From NCBI GenBank assembly GCA_038049695.1, contig CP142453.1:113972001-114036000 (forward strand): 64,000 nucleotides of DNA, written 5' to 3'. Source of the DNA: Cinnamomum chago (lineage: Eukaryota > Streptophyta > Magnoliopsida > Laurales > Lauraceae). How positions within the stretch are numbered: position 1 is the first letter of the stretch; each line of letters starts with the position of its first letter. The notes beneath the pieces are model-generated. The model was given only the letters and a program-made list of their open reading frames with translations, did not search any database and was not told where the DNA came from. The position numbers were made by a program, and so were the translations under genes. This document shows positions 1-10,400 of the stretch, piece after piece.

Positions 1-801
1 TAAATGCAAAGTTCTTATTATTAGCAAACTATTACCAATAAGTACCATAACAATAAGATCAATTCAAGGTTTTACTTGCTATGTCCCTTTTCACTTTTAT
101 CTAACAAATATAAAATTGAAGAAATCTGTTAAAAAAAAAAAAACCTGAAATAGAGATATCCATTCCCTCTGTATAACGCGTTCACTAACATCAATAAATG
201 ATATCATTTAATGTATGACTTTGTCCAAAGATAACAAACCAAAGAAAAGGACAAGAAAGCAGAAAAATTACAAGCAACAGATAGAAGCCCAAAAGTGGGT
301 TTTGATGTTGTTGACCGAATTCCCTAGCAAATTGGCCTGTCCTTGAAGTGGGTTTTAGAACAACACAAACATAAAAACATTTTCAGAGCCAAATCGCACA
401 TCTCTCAATTGGGGAAGAAAAGCATCCATACCCAAATCCTGACCTAACCCAATAATACCCTCTTGATATCATTCAGAAATCATCTACAAACTTGCAGAAT
501 CAGAGAAATCATACACAAAAACCAACCATATGCCAAAATCCATAAAACGAAACCGATTCCAATTACAACCAATTGCAGTAAAGTCCATAAAAAACAGATA
601 AAACCAACAACTGAATGCAAATTTTTGAATCTTTCATAGTCAACGCATCAATTTGTCTTCCCAGAGATCAAAGCATCGAAATCATACACACTCAAAACAA
701 AGAAGCCCTAATTCAAGATTTCAGATAAAAGGGGTGGGGAGAATTCAAGAGATGACGAAAACCATAGAATGGACGGAGATCGAGGGATCGAAAGGCCTTA
801 C
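1..801 (-). other. Intron of the p24 gene (partial)
   Basis: This AT-rich stretch follows the splice donor (GTAAGG, plus-strand 796-801) of the p24 exon. I looked on the minus strand for the next conserved p24 segment, the rest of the GOLD domain, and did not find it. The first intron therefore appears to exceed 800 bp and to run off the window. Confidence 0.6.
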
Positions 802-1023
802 AGTGAAATCGATGCCTGGATGATCTGAGCTCCAGAAGATGTCGTGATCGACGACGACGAAGTTTCCAGAGACCGCATCTCCCTCGTAGAGTACGTATTC
901 GTATACACACTCGGATTCGTGTACGGTGACCGAAAGAGCAGAGAGATGGCGAAGGGACGCGAGGAGAAGGGATAGGAAGAGACAGACCTCAGCCGTGGAT
1001 CTGAACCGCTTTAGTTTTTCCAT
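802..1023 (-). CDS. p24-beta (emp24/GOLD) family protein, first exon, partial
   Basis: p24 proteins are type I membrane cargo receptors of COPI/COPII vesicles between ER and Golgi. The exon starts at ATG 1023 with MEKLKRF and encodes a hydrophobic signal peptide at about residues 13-31 (VCLFLSLLLASLRHLSALS). The start of the GOLD domain follows, with ECVYEYVLYEGD and NFVVVDHDIFWSSDHPG, nearly the conserved plant p24-beta sequence and including the first GOLD cysteine. The reading frame meets a consensus donor right after HPGIDFT. The rest of GOLD, the coiled coil, the membrane span and the cytosolic tail must lie left of the window. The frame is open for 28 codons further upstream (to 1107), but that part looks like leader, and the signal peptide fixes the start at 1023. 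Family assignment is strong; the beta2 or beta3 subtype is not resolved. Confidence 0.88.
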
Positions 1024-1645
1024 TGATTTCTCTCTCGCTCGCGATCGCTTCGGTTTTCCTGACGTGAGACCTGTTTCAAGGTCTAGAAACACAAGACTTT
1101 TTGACACAACTAAGCGAAAGAATCACATAATACAGACTCGAAGAGATGTAAAACTATACGAGGGTAAAGAACTAAAGATTAACATTTAAAAAGATATCAA
1201 AGTAGAGAATACAGAGATGCCTACTTCTATGTGGACTGGACTTCTGGGTAGGTTCAGGTGGCCCAGTCTCCTTTGGCAATTAGAACATGTAAAAATATCT
1301 GAAAACAAAGTAAAATAGGTTTTTTTAGTTTTTTTTTAAATAAGGGGGTTTTATAGGAAAAATCAACTTATACTTTGAATACATGTAGTGTTGTGAGTAG
1401 TGACAAAACAGTTCATATTAACTCTTGAGGGCCTCCCACAAAATTTCTTTTTTTTTACATGAATCTATATACGTTGATATCGCCGTACCACTCTTTCTTC
1501 CCTCTTTCGGAAAAGGAAATCAGTAGGCCTCTCTCTGGATTGTGGATTGGTTCGATGAATGAATTATCTATAATTTGTCTTCTTCTACTATTTTTATTTT
1601 TATTTTTATTTATTAGTTTTAGCTTGGTTGAAGAGGCATGTGGAC
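1024..1645. promoter_or_regulatory. 5' leader and upstream region of the p24 gene
   Basis: Minus-strand leader and promoter space of the p24 exon. Near the start codon it is richer in C and G than the flanks; beyond about 1200 it is AT-rich. I see no clear TATA box at a convincing distance and no coding content. Confidence 0.4.
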
Positions 1646-2236
1646 TAGTGGCGGATTAGGATTTTCATTTAGGTGAGGCGGACGATGGTCAATTAAAAGT
1701 TGAAAAATATTAAAATCAATGCTAACTACCAATAATCTCCACTTATTGCATGGTTTAAATATACTTATTTTATTTTCTTGGAAAATTAAGTATAAATAAC
1801 TTATATCCCGCTACTAATAAACATATTGCTTTCCCACTTATTGTGTAAAGGTATGGTGAGATAACGGACCTTTATAATATGCTATTGTGTAGATGCCGAA
1901 CTGTTTGAGCTTAGAGTAGAAGAAACAAAACGATTGAGAGAAGGGTTGCAAAGTTTTTCGTTCCGGAGATATTTGAGATTGAGAGCGAAGGATTTTTCAA
2001 GACCTGAAGTGGGGTGATCACTTCACTGGAATGGGGCATGGGCCATAGCCGTTTTGGATCAAACATGGGGCGACAATTGAGAGAAGGGTTTTAAAGTTTT
2101 TCGTTCGGAAGATCTTTGAGATCGAGAGTGAAGGGATTTTCGAGACCTGGAGTGGGGCGATCACTTCACTAAAATGGGGCATGGGCCATAGCTGTTTTGG
2201 ATCAAACCTGGGGCGCATAAGGTAGCTCCGCCACTG
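1646..2236. mobile_element. Non-autonomous hAT-like element
   Basis: The ends are short inverted repeats: TAGTGGCGGA at 1646 and the complement of CAGTGGCGGA ending at 2236, resembling the GGCGGA termini of many plant hAT elements. TGTGGAC lies on both sides (1639-1645 and 2237-2243), a 7-bp match that fits an 8-bp hAT target duplication with one changed base. There is no transposase; the interior is AT-rich and contains a 143-bp tandem duplication. Confidence 0.55.
1933..2218. repeat. 143-bp tandem duplication
   Basis: Two diverged head-to-tail copies begin at about 1933 and 2076. Both carry ATTGAGAGAAGGGTT, GTTTTTCGTTC, GATCACTTCACT, ATGGGGCATGGGCCATAGC and TTTTGGATCAAAC. The duplication lies inside the hAT-like element. 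Confidence 0.85.
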
Positions 2237-2836
2237 TGTGGACCCATGGAATATCTATTTAATAAATCCCCCTTATCTAATTCTACAAAAAGGTTTTTTG
2301 AGTTTTTTTTATAGATGGCACAATTGATGCACTTTCAGGTAGGAGATTCGGAACAGTATGGGAAAGTTGTGTCATGTTCATGTTGTACAGGGGTAAGCAG
2401 ACGCAAGAGTAGAGCATCAATGTTCGCTTGAGGATCATTTTGTGAGTAGAAACCAAAGCACTTACCTGTTTTTATTTATTTATTTATTTTTATTGGTTGA
2501 TCAGTTGTGTGTATTTAGAAAACTGATAATTATATATATCCTAGTACAAAATCTGTGATTGGGCATCTGTTGTGGACTTGTGGTGCATGCCTTGGTAGAA
2601 GAAATTTCGGCAATTCGCTTGGAATAAGAAGTGCTATATCAATATGACAGGCTCTTCTTCCTAATTGTGATGTGTTGCATTTTGGGATATGAATTGGAAT
2701 GAAGAAGATGATTTTTTTTAAGTGTTCTAAGCTCTTTTATTAGCTACAAAACTTGATGTATGGCAACTAAGAAATCTAGCCTAACATGTAAAGTGAGATC
2801 AGTTTAGGAATTAATAATTAAGATTAAACAACAAAC
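2237..2836. other. Intergenic DNA without recognised features
   Basis: AT-rich DNA between the hAT-like element and the Tat retrotransposon. No coding signal or recognised repeat was seen. Confidence 0.6.
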
Positions 2837-2841
2837 CACAC

Positions 2842-3481
2842 TGTAAGTGCAGAAAAATATACTCACAAGATTAGGATGCCTTCAAGGACTTACTCAGAGT
2901 ACCAGAGAAGGAGCTGCGTGTCTGTTGAACCTGAAAGGGAAAAAGAGAACGGTCAAAGGACCCTGGCTGGGGCAGCGCAGGGCTCTCCGACGCTCAAGTT
3001 AGCAGTGATCGGAGAAGAAGGAGGAGGAGGAGTGTTGTTGCATGTAAGAGAATGCATACCTTCTTCCTGGTCTGTCTTGTGCCTTATAGAGGGAATAGTT
3101 CTGATGATTGTGCCAGTGGGCCTTGTGATGTGACTAGGGTCTCATCAGCCCACATAGTCATTAATGAAGGTCCATCACAGCCCTCATTGCATTTAATGGG
3201 GGTCCGATCAGCCCATACTGCATTTAATGCCAGTCACATTGGGCATGATCCTGCTCTGGTCTGTTGACTGCTGAGGTCCCATCGGACCTCTTTCTTGGGC
3301 CCCGTCCGTATGGGAGCTGTAGCCAATGGATGCAGTTATAATCCGTGTGGCCGAGACTGGATGAGGTGGCGCGGCCGAATTGCATATCACTTCCCGATAT
3401 TAGCAGCTGGGGCCGAGACCGATATGGACGTGCATTTGCCGAAACCGAACGGGGTTTTGCTGTAGAGATGGTCCCCACACA
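2842..3481 (-). repeat. 3' LTR of the Tat element
   Basis: 640 bp, aligned along its full length with the 5' LTR at 13339-13978. It begins TGTAAGTGCAG and ends CCCCACACA on the plus strand. On the transcribed strand a TATA-like CTCTATAAGG lies at 3082-3091, which would place the RNA start near 3050. Short reading frames here recur identically in the other LTR and are not genes. Confidence 0.96.
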
Positions 3482-3497
3482 ATAGCCCCCCAACTCT
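3482..3497 (-). other. Polypurine tract
   Basis: On the minus strand AGAGTTGGGGGGCTAT directly precedes the 3' LTR. A purine run with G6 next to the LTR is the expected primer for plus-strand DNA synthesis. Confidence 0.8.
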
Positions 3498-3790
3498 TGA
3501 TCTCTAGGGCTTTCCAGACTCCGAGGTCGAGAGCTGAGTTGGCATGCCGAAGTCGTCTTCTCATTAAGGGCTCTGACGGGTAGGTTGTGTATGCCGCCAT
3601 CAATTCGCCTGCCCGAGGTAATAAGGTGATAAATGCGGAAACTATGATTAATGTGGGGAGACGGACCATTAGCGCCACGCGTCATCATTCGAAAGGCCTC
3701 CTTGTCAGTTCGAGGCGGCGGGCACTGCAACCCGAGGCGACACCTCACACGCGTTTCACTTCGAATTCCGGAATGGCGCCCATCCCTGTC

Positions 3791-3799
3791 CTTTAAATC
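3791..3799 (+). promoter_or_regulatory. Candidate TATA-like motif for the antisense ORF
   Basis: CTTTAAATCC lies about 290 bp upstream of ATG 4081 and is followed by a C/T-rich leader, the arrangement of a plant core promoter. It faces away from gag-pol, suggesting that the ORF at 4081-6246 has its own transcription unit. This rests on the motif alone. Confidence 0.35.
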
Positions 3800-4080
3800 C
3801 ATTTTGGCACTCCTCTTCGCCATTTTCGCCTCTGGATTCTGCTAGAACTCCTGCTCTCCAGAACTCTCTTTGCTAGAACTTCTTCAGCCAGGGCTTCCTC
3901 TGCCAGAACCAGTGAGGGACCACCGATTCGCCCCGTGATTTCGCTCAAGTCTGTGAGTGTTCCTTCTCCGACTTCTCTGTCCTCGTTATGCTTTGTCGTC
4001 CTTAGGGCTTCTGTCCTTCCCCCTCCTTGTCCGATTCCTGTCTGTTTTTAGGGCCTGTCTAGGGTTTTCTTAGATTAGAA

Positions 4081-6246
4081 ATGGGGGCTTATAGTCATTG
4101 GATAGATTCCCAATCGGCCCTGGCAGAGCTCAGGGGGACCTTCAAGATCCCGGAGGACGTCCGGGTGAAGGCTTCTGATAGGTCATCCGGCTATACTTTT
4201 AGCAACGGCTGGATGCCATTTCCCCTGATTGCCATTATCGAAGGTGGGGTTAGATTCCCCATTCATCCTCTCCTTGGGTCCTGCCTCCGAGCTTGGAACC
4301 TATGCCCGTGCCAACTGATGCCCAACGGCTACAAGATCATCATGGGCGTCGCCGAACTGAATAGGATCCTAGGAATTGACCTCGGGGTCCACGATATCGA
4401 GGATGTATATGACCTCTGCAAAACCCGAGAGGGCAACACATATTACCTTCGTGTTAAAGCAAAGTGTTCGCCCCTCATCACGGCCTTGAAGGACTCGAAT
4501 AGATACGCTGGGGATGATCGGCTACTCGTCTCCGGCAACTGGGAGTTCGGTAGGACCGAATCCGAGACTGCGTGGAGAGTCCAAGTCCCACGGACATTCG
4601 GGACACCGCCGAGTAACGCACTGTCCCTTTCGCCGGGTTTCGGATTGTGATTTACCTTGTTAGCTTTTATTCTAATTATCTTCTTTCCTTATGCAGCCTC
4701 CACCAGCGAAGGCGAGACGCTTACCTCGATCGTTGGAGGAGAAACAAAGATTGGCTGAATAAAATATACCAATACCGAGGCCACTACAACAGAGCAGCTT
4801 TCTCCCTGCTTGGGTACGAACCGAAGTACGCGTCCTATACGCGGAAATCAGGCCGTCCTGGGGAGATCGCGCTTGCTTTAGCCGAGGCTGTGAGCGGGTC
4901 TGTCGCTGTTGCTGAAGCTTATTCGTCGGCTGCTGCGGCCGAGAGCGATCCTTTGAGGGAGATTGAGAACTTCTCAGACGCGGAAGAGATGGAGAGGCGT
5001 CGGCCAGCCTACCAGCCGCGAAATCTGGCAGAGGCTATCTTCGGCGAGTGGAGGGCCGGATCCAGCGCCCGTCCTCCTTGCACCTCCATTGTTTCAGCGG
5101 TCTCCGAGGCCCAGCCCGCCGCTGAAGAGAGGGAGAGGCCTCGGAAGAGGGCAAGGGGGAAGTCCCCTGTCCGCGAAGATTGGCCGCGGCAATCAGAGGC
5201 TTTCAGGGAGAGGGCCAGAACAGAGGAGCCAATTCGGTCCGAGGCCTCGCCTGATCGGCGCTTTGAGTCGCCTCACGCCATGGTCTTGGCCGAACCAGAG
5301 GCCTTCAAACCCGACCTCGAGCTGTGGCCGGGGAGGCCTCTCAACGTCGGAGACAAAGTCGTAGGGAACTCGGCTGTAATCACGGCCCTCTGCCGAGCCT
5401 GTGCACTTCCGAAGGACGTGGAGAGGCACCGGGAGGAGGACAGTCAGCAGCTACTTATGAGGACTCTGCAGCACTCCCTCCTGGTAAGTATTGAGTCTTT
5501 GGATATTAGTAATGCTAGTTTCTCTCTGCACGATACTGAATCTTATCTGCTCCTTGCAGGCCGTCCAGAGGCTTCCACTGGTCCTGGAACGGATCTTGGA
5601 GGACGATGCGAAGCTGAATCGCCTGGCGGAGGAGAAACAACAGGCCGAGACTGTTCTGGCGGCTAAGTGCGAGGAGCTGAAGGAGGCCGAGGCTAAAAGG
5701 GCTGAGCTGGACGCCCAGGTCGTCTCGGCGGTGTGCGAGCTCTCCCAAACGAAGGCCGAATCGTTAACCTTACAGGAGAGGCTCGTCGCCGAAAAGAGGA
5801 GGTCGGCAGAGCAGGCGGCCGAGCTGGAGTGAGGGAAGGTGGCGATGGAGGAACTCCTTACGTCGAAACAAACAGAAATTGATGCCGCCTTCCTCGAGGG
5901 AACAGAAGATGCTGGGAGGAACTACACCGACCAAATTACGCAGCTGAGCCAGCAACTGTTCCATCTCGGCTGTCGGGCAGTGCTCAAGGAGATGGGGGTC
6001 TCGGAAGATCACCCGCTATATCTGAACCCTCCTGAGTTCAGTCCCCCAGCACCCGCCGAGACTACAGCCTCACCGCCTCCGGAGACTCCTGCCTCTCCGC
6101 TTCCGGACACTCCTGCCTCTCCGCCAGAGATCCCTGCTCCCCTTCCAGAGGCCTCCGCTGACACGGCCCTGGGGTCTTCCGAAGCCAACACAACAGCCGA
6201 TCCCGCGGTGGTCATCATTGACGACGTCGAAGCGGGGTCGTCTTGA
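4081..6246 (+). pseudogene. Antisense spliced ORF of the Tat element (gypsy-type putative transposon protein domain)
   Basis: It lies between integrase and the 3' LTR and is transcribed opposite to gag-pol. Exon 1 (from ATG 4081) has FPIHPLLGSCLRAW and CQLMPNGYKIIMG, the signature of the domain annotated as 'putative gypsy type transposon' (Pfam Transposase_28); its biochemical role is unknown. Intron 1 ends at 4696; its donor is uncertain (GT at 4623 keeps frame). Exon 2 (4697-5483) carries a basic, NLS-like RPRKRARGK. Intron 2 (5484-5559, GTAAGT...TTGCAG) is in phase 0. Exon 3 (5560-6246) encodes a long coiled coil and a proline-rich C-terminus with repeated TPASP. A TGA at 5830-5832 interrupts the coiled coil with the same frame open beyond it; CGA to TGA is the simplest origin. 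A nuclear, oligomeric protein is inferred. Confidence 0.75.
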
Positions 6247-6600
6247 GCTTCGTTTTTGTTTCTTTGTTTAATGAAAGATGAAATCTTCTTTTGTTTCCTT
6301 TTGTTTCGGCAGTGGTGTAACTGGACCTTTGTAAATCTTATCAATGAAATTCCTTCATTTCTCAAATGAAGTTTGTCTCTTTTGAATTCCATTTTGTTTG
6401 TGGCTTGCTTGGGAATGTGCGTCTCTGCTTCTTTGCCCTTTCTTCTCTTTTTTCTTGTTTGTACTTTTCACGTGTACGGGCTCGGTAGAGGTAGACCGAC
6501 TGGATTAGGGCATGCCACTGGCACTAGTTCCTTGCTGAGCTCACTCATCTCGGCAACATAGCCGTTATGCCCAAGCGGGAATTGTGCCGTTTTGGCCATA
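6247..6600. other. 3' flank of the antisense ORF
   Basis: T-rich sequence with AATGAAA-like motifs follows the stop codon (6244-6246), as expected for a plant 3' UTR and poly(A) site. It then grades into the first degenerate unit of the 58-bp repeat array. Confidence 0.4.
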
Positions 6601-7335
6601 CGTCTAGGTGGCTGGGTGCCAACCTTAGACGATTTTATCATCGGCCGTTTCGGCTTCGCGTCAAGGTGGCTGGGTGCCAACCTTAGACGATTTCACCGTT
6701 GGCCATTTCGGCTATACGTCTAGGTGGCTGGGTGCCAACCTCAGACGATTTCATCATCGGCCGTTTCGGCTTCGCGTCTAGGTGGCTGGGTGCCAACCTT
6801 AGACGATTTCACCGTTGGCCATTTCGGCTATACGTCTAGGTGGCTGGGTGCCAACCTCAGACGATTTCATCATCGGCCGTTTCCGCTTCGCGTCTAGGTG
6901 GCTGGGTGCCAACCTTAGACGATCTCACCGTTGGCCATTTCGGCTATACGTCTAGGTGGCTGGGTGCCAACCTCAGATGATTTCATCATCGGCCGTTTCG
7001 GCTTCGCGTCTAGGTGGCTGGGTGCCAACCTTAGGCGATCTCACCGTTGGCCATTTCGGCTATACGTCTAGGTGGCTGGGTGTCAACCTTAGACGATTTC
7101 ATCATCGGCCGTTTCGACTTCGCGTCTAGGTGGCTGGGTGCCAACCTTAGACGATCTCACCGTTGGCCATTTCGGCTATACGTCTAGGTGGCTGGGTGCC
7201 AACCTTAGACGATTTCATCATCGGCCGTTTCGGCTTCGCGTCTAGGTAGCTGGGTGCCAACCTTAGACGATCTCACCGTTGGCCATTTCGGCAATACGTC
7301 TAGGTGGCTGGGTGCCAACCTTAGACGATTTCGTC
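6601..7335. repeat. 58-bp tandem repeats in alternating A/B dimers (116 bp)
   Basis: Thirteen units start exactly every 58 bp (6601, 6659, 6717, 6775 and so on to 7297). Each opens with CGTCTAGGTGGCTGGGTGCC, and CTTAGACG follows, so each unit could fold into an imperfect hairpin (CGTCTA...TAGACG). Two half-types alternate strictly through twelve units: type A ends CATCGGCCGTTTCGGCTTCG, type B ends CCGTTGGCCATTTCGGCTATA minus its last base. The last unit is partial. Tandem repeats in the 3' untranslated part are known in Tat/Ogre elements, and some seed satellite DNA. Confidence 0.95.
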
Positions 7336-7445
7336 ATTGTCCCATTGCGGGAATTGTTGCCAGACTGTCAACGACCACCAGATTGCCTCGAATCGAAGAC
7401 GAATGTGGTTCTATTAATTTCGAAAGTAATGTACAAGTGCAAATT

Positions 7446-10400
7446 TTAAAAATAGAATTTCTTGAGGTGTGATGCATTCCATGGTCTCGGTAATGACCGT
7501 CCTTCCATATCCTCGAGTCTGTACGCCGACCGCCCCGCGACGGAAGTCACTTTAAACGGGCCGTGCCAATTCGGCGCAAGTTTGCCTTGATTCGGATCCT
7601 TGTCCCCCGGCAGTGCCTTCTTGAGAACCAACTCTCCTACCGAGAATTTCCGCTCCCTGACCTTCTGGTTATAACCTCTGGCAAGCTGCCGTTGATAGGC
7701 TGCGAGCCGAACTGCTGCCGCTTCTCTTCGCTCGTCGGCCAGATCCAGCTCCACAGCCATATGCGGCTCATTTCGGCCCTGGTCGTAGAGCTCAGACCTG
7801 AGAGTAGGAAGGTCGATCTCTAAGGGAATGACAGCCTCCATCCCATAGGCCAGGGAGAAAGGCGTTGCCGAAGTGGACCTCCTCGGGGTCGTTCGGTAGG
7901 CCCATAGTACACTCGGGAGCTCTTCCACCCATCTTCCTTTAGCTCTGTCAAGCCGTTTCTTCAGCCCGTCGAGTACCACTTTATTGGAAATCTCTGCCTG
8001 ACCGTTACTCTGTGGGTAAGCCGGTGTGGAATATCGATTTCGGATACCATGCTCCTGACAGAAGCTTCTGAAGAGGTTGGAGTCGAACTGAGTTCCGTTA
8101 TCCGAGATCAGTATTCTGGGGATGCCGAACCTGGTGACGATGTTTTTCCAGACGAAATTTTTGGAATCCTGCTCCGTGATGGAGGACAATGGCTCTGCTT
8201 CGATCCATTTGGTAAAGTAATCCGTGTCTACTATCAGCCATCTTTTATTCCCGGGAGTTCGGTGGAGCGGTCCCACTATGTCGAGCCCCCATTGGGCGAA
8301 TGGCCACGGACTGGAAAGCGGGCTGCGGTCCTGCGCCGGTTGATGGAGAGAGTGGGAGAATTTCTGACACTTCTCGCATTTCTTCGCTTACACCTGCGCG
8401 TCCTTCTGCATATATGGCCACCAGTAACCCTGACTGATAGCCCGGTAAGCTAGTGACCTTCCTCCAATATGGCTTCCGCAGATCCCTTCATATATTTCAA
8501 AGAGAAGATCTTCGACTTTGCTTGGGTGCACACACTGGAGGTACGGGCCCGAGAACGACTTCCTGTAGAGCTTGACTTCGGGAGACAGCCAGAACCGTGC
8601 TGATTTCAGTCTGATTTGATGGGCTTCGCTGCTGTCTTCGGGTAGCTTGTCGTCCTTGAGGTAGGCGATGATGGGGTCCATCCAACTCGGGCCGAGGTCA
8701 ATACACGACACTTCCCGAGGTGGTTGGAGCTCGATGTTGGGTGCGGCCAAGGACGCCACCTCGATGGTTCTTTTTCTTCCTGCTTCGACAGCGCTGGCCA
8801 AATTTGCAAGAGCATCTGCATGGGAGTTTGCCTCTCTGCCTATCTGTTTGATTTCGGCCGTATAGAACTAAGAGAGAAGCTTCTTTGCCAGGGCTAAATA
8901 CGCGGCCATCCGGTCGTCGCGAGCTTGATAGTCTCCTGTTAGCTGGTTTGCCACCAGCTGTGAATCACTGAAGACCACCAGCTGTTGAGCTCCGAGGATT
9001 TTGGCGCTGTTCAGTCCCGCTAAAAGGGCTTCGTACTCAGCTTCATTGTTCGACGCCTTGAAATCCAGGGTCAGAGCCTGCTCGATGACCAGTCCCTCTG
9101 GCGATTGGAGAACAACTCCTGCTCCGGCTCTCCTCGAGGTGGAAGATCCATCAACGAAGACTTTCCAAACTGGGGTGAGGGCTTGGCATTGTGACTGTGC
9201 AGAGCCCATGGGCGCCTCATGCTCCCTGCCCCCCAGTTCGGTGCCGAGCTGGCTTGGTGCCAAACCTGAGTCGAACTCGGCAAGGAAATCGGCCAGAACC
9301 TGAGCCTTGATCGCTGTCCTGGGCTGATACTGAATTTCATACTGCCCTAGTTCGACAGCCCATCTTGAAATTCTGCCTGAAAAGTCAGCTTTTCTGAAAA
9401 CAGATTTAAGTGGATGTTCCGTAAGAACCACTATGGTATGTGTTTGAAAGTAATGAGAGAGCTTCCGCGAGGCACTAACGAGTGTCAGCGCGAGCTTCTC
9501 GAGAGGCAAGTACCTGGTCTCGGCATCAATCAAAGTCTTGCTCGTATAATAGATGGGTTTTTGGACCCTATCCTCTTCTCGGAGTAGGACCGAGCTCACT
9601 GCATGATCCGAGACCGCCAGGTATAAATACAAAAACTCTCCGTGGACCGGAGTTGACAGTAGAGGGGGCGAAGAAAGGTAGGCCTTAAGCTCCTGCAACG
9701 CCTGGTCGCAGTCTGGAGTCCATTGAAATTTAAAATTCTTTCTAAGAAGCTGAAAGAAAGGCCGGCACTTATCTGAGGATCTGCTGATGAACCGATTCAG
9801 TGCGGCTGCCATTCCGGTTAGCTTTTGGACTTCCTTAGCCGAGGTGGGGCTCTGCACTCTGAGGATAGCCGAGATCTGATCTGGATTTGCCTCTATCCCT
9901 CTGCGTGTGACCAAGCTTCCCAAGAATTTGCCGGAACCGACACCAAAGGCGCACTTGGAGGCGTTGAGCTTGAGCTTGAACCTCTTCAAAGTGGCGAAGA
10001 CTCCAGCTAGGTCTGCCAAATGGGTATGGGCTTGTTTGGACTTGACCACCATGTCATCGATGTAGACTTCAACAGTCTTGCCGAGCTGATCGTGGAACAT
10101 CTTGGTGACAAGTCGCTGGTAGGTGGCTCCTGCATTCTTCAACCCAAACGGCATCACCTTATAACAATAAGTCCCTCGGGGTGTGATAAAAGTTGTCTTC
10201 TCCTCATCCGGCCCATACAGCGGGATCTAGTGATAGCCGCGATATGCATCGAGGAAGCTCATTCTATCGTGTCCAGCTGTGGCATCGATCATCTGGTCGA
10301 TCTTTGGGAGGGGAAAGCTGTCCTTGGGACAAGCCTTGTTCAGGTCGGTAAAGTCAACGCACACCTTCCATTTGCCAGTCTTTTTCTTGACGACCACGGT

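Noticed and set aside
2876..3267. Overlapping short reading frames in the left LTR
   Set aside because: The same frames recur in the other LTR (13373-13764); they are LTR sequence with no protein signature.
5193..5429. Minus-strand frames beneath the antisense ORF
   Set aside because: Shadow frames in GC-rich coding sequence; the plus strand has the domain, splice sites and coiled coil.
6601..7335. CRISPR-like regular repeats
   Set aside because: The units are contiguous 58-bp tandem copies without unique spacers, inside a plant retrotransposon.
9001..9303. Plus-strand frames across the Tat pol region
   Set aside because: They mirror the minus-strand RNase H coding sequence and have no family features.
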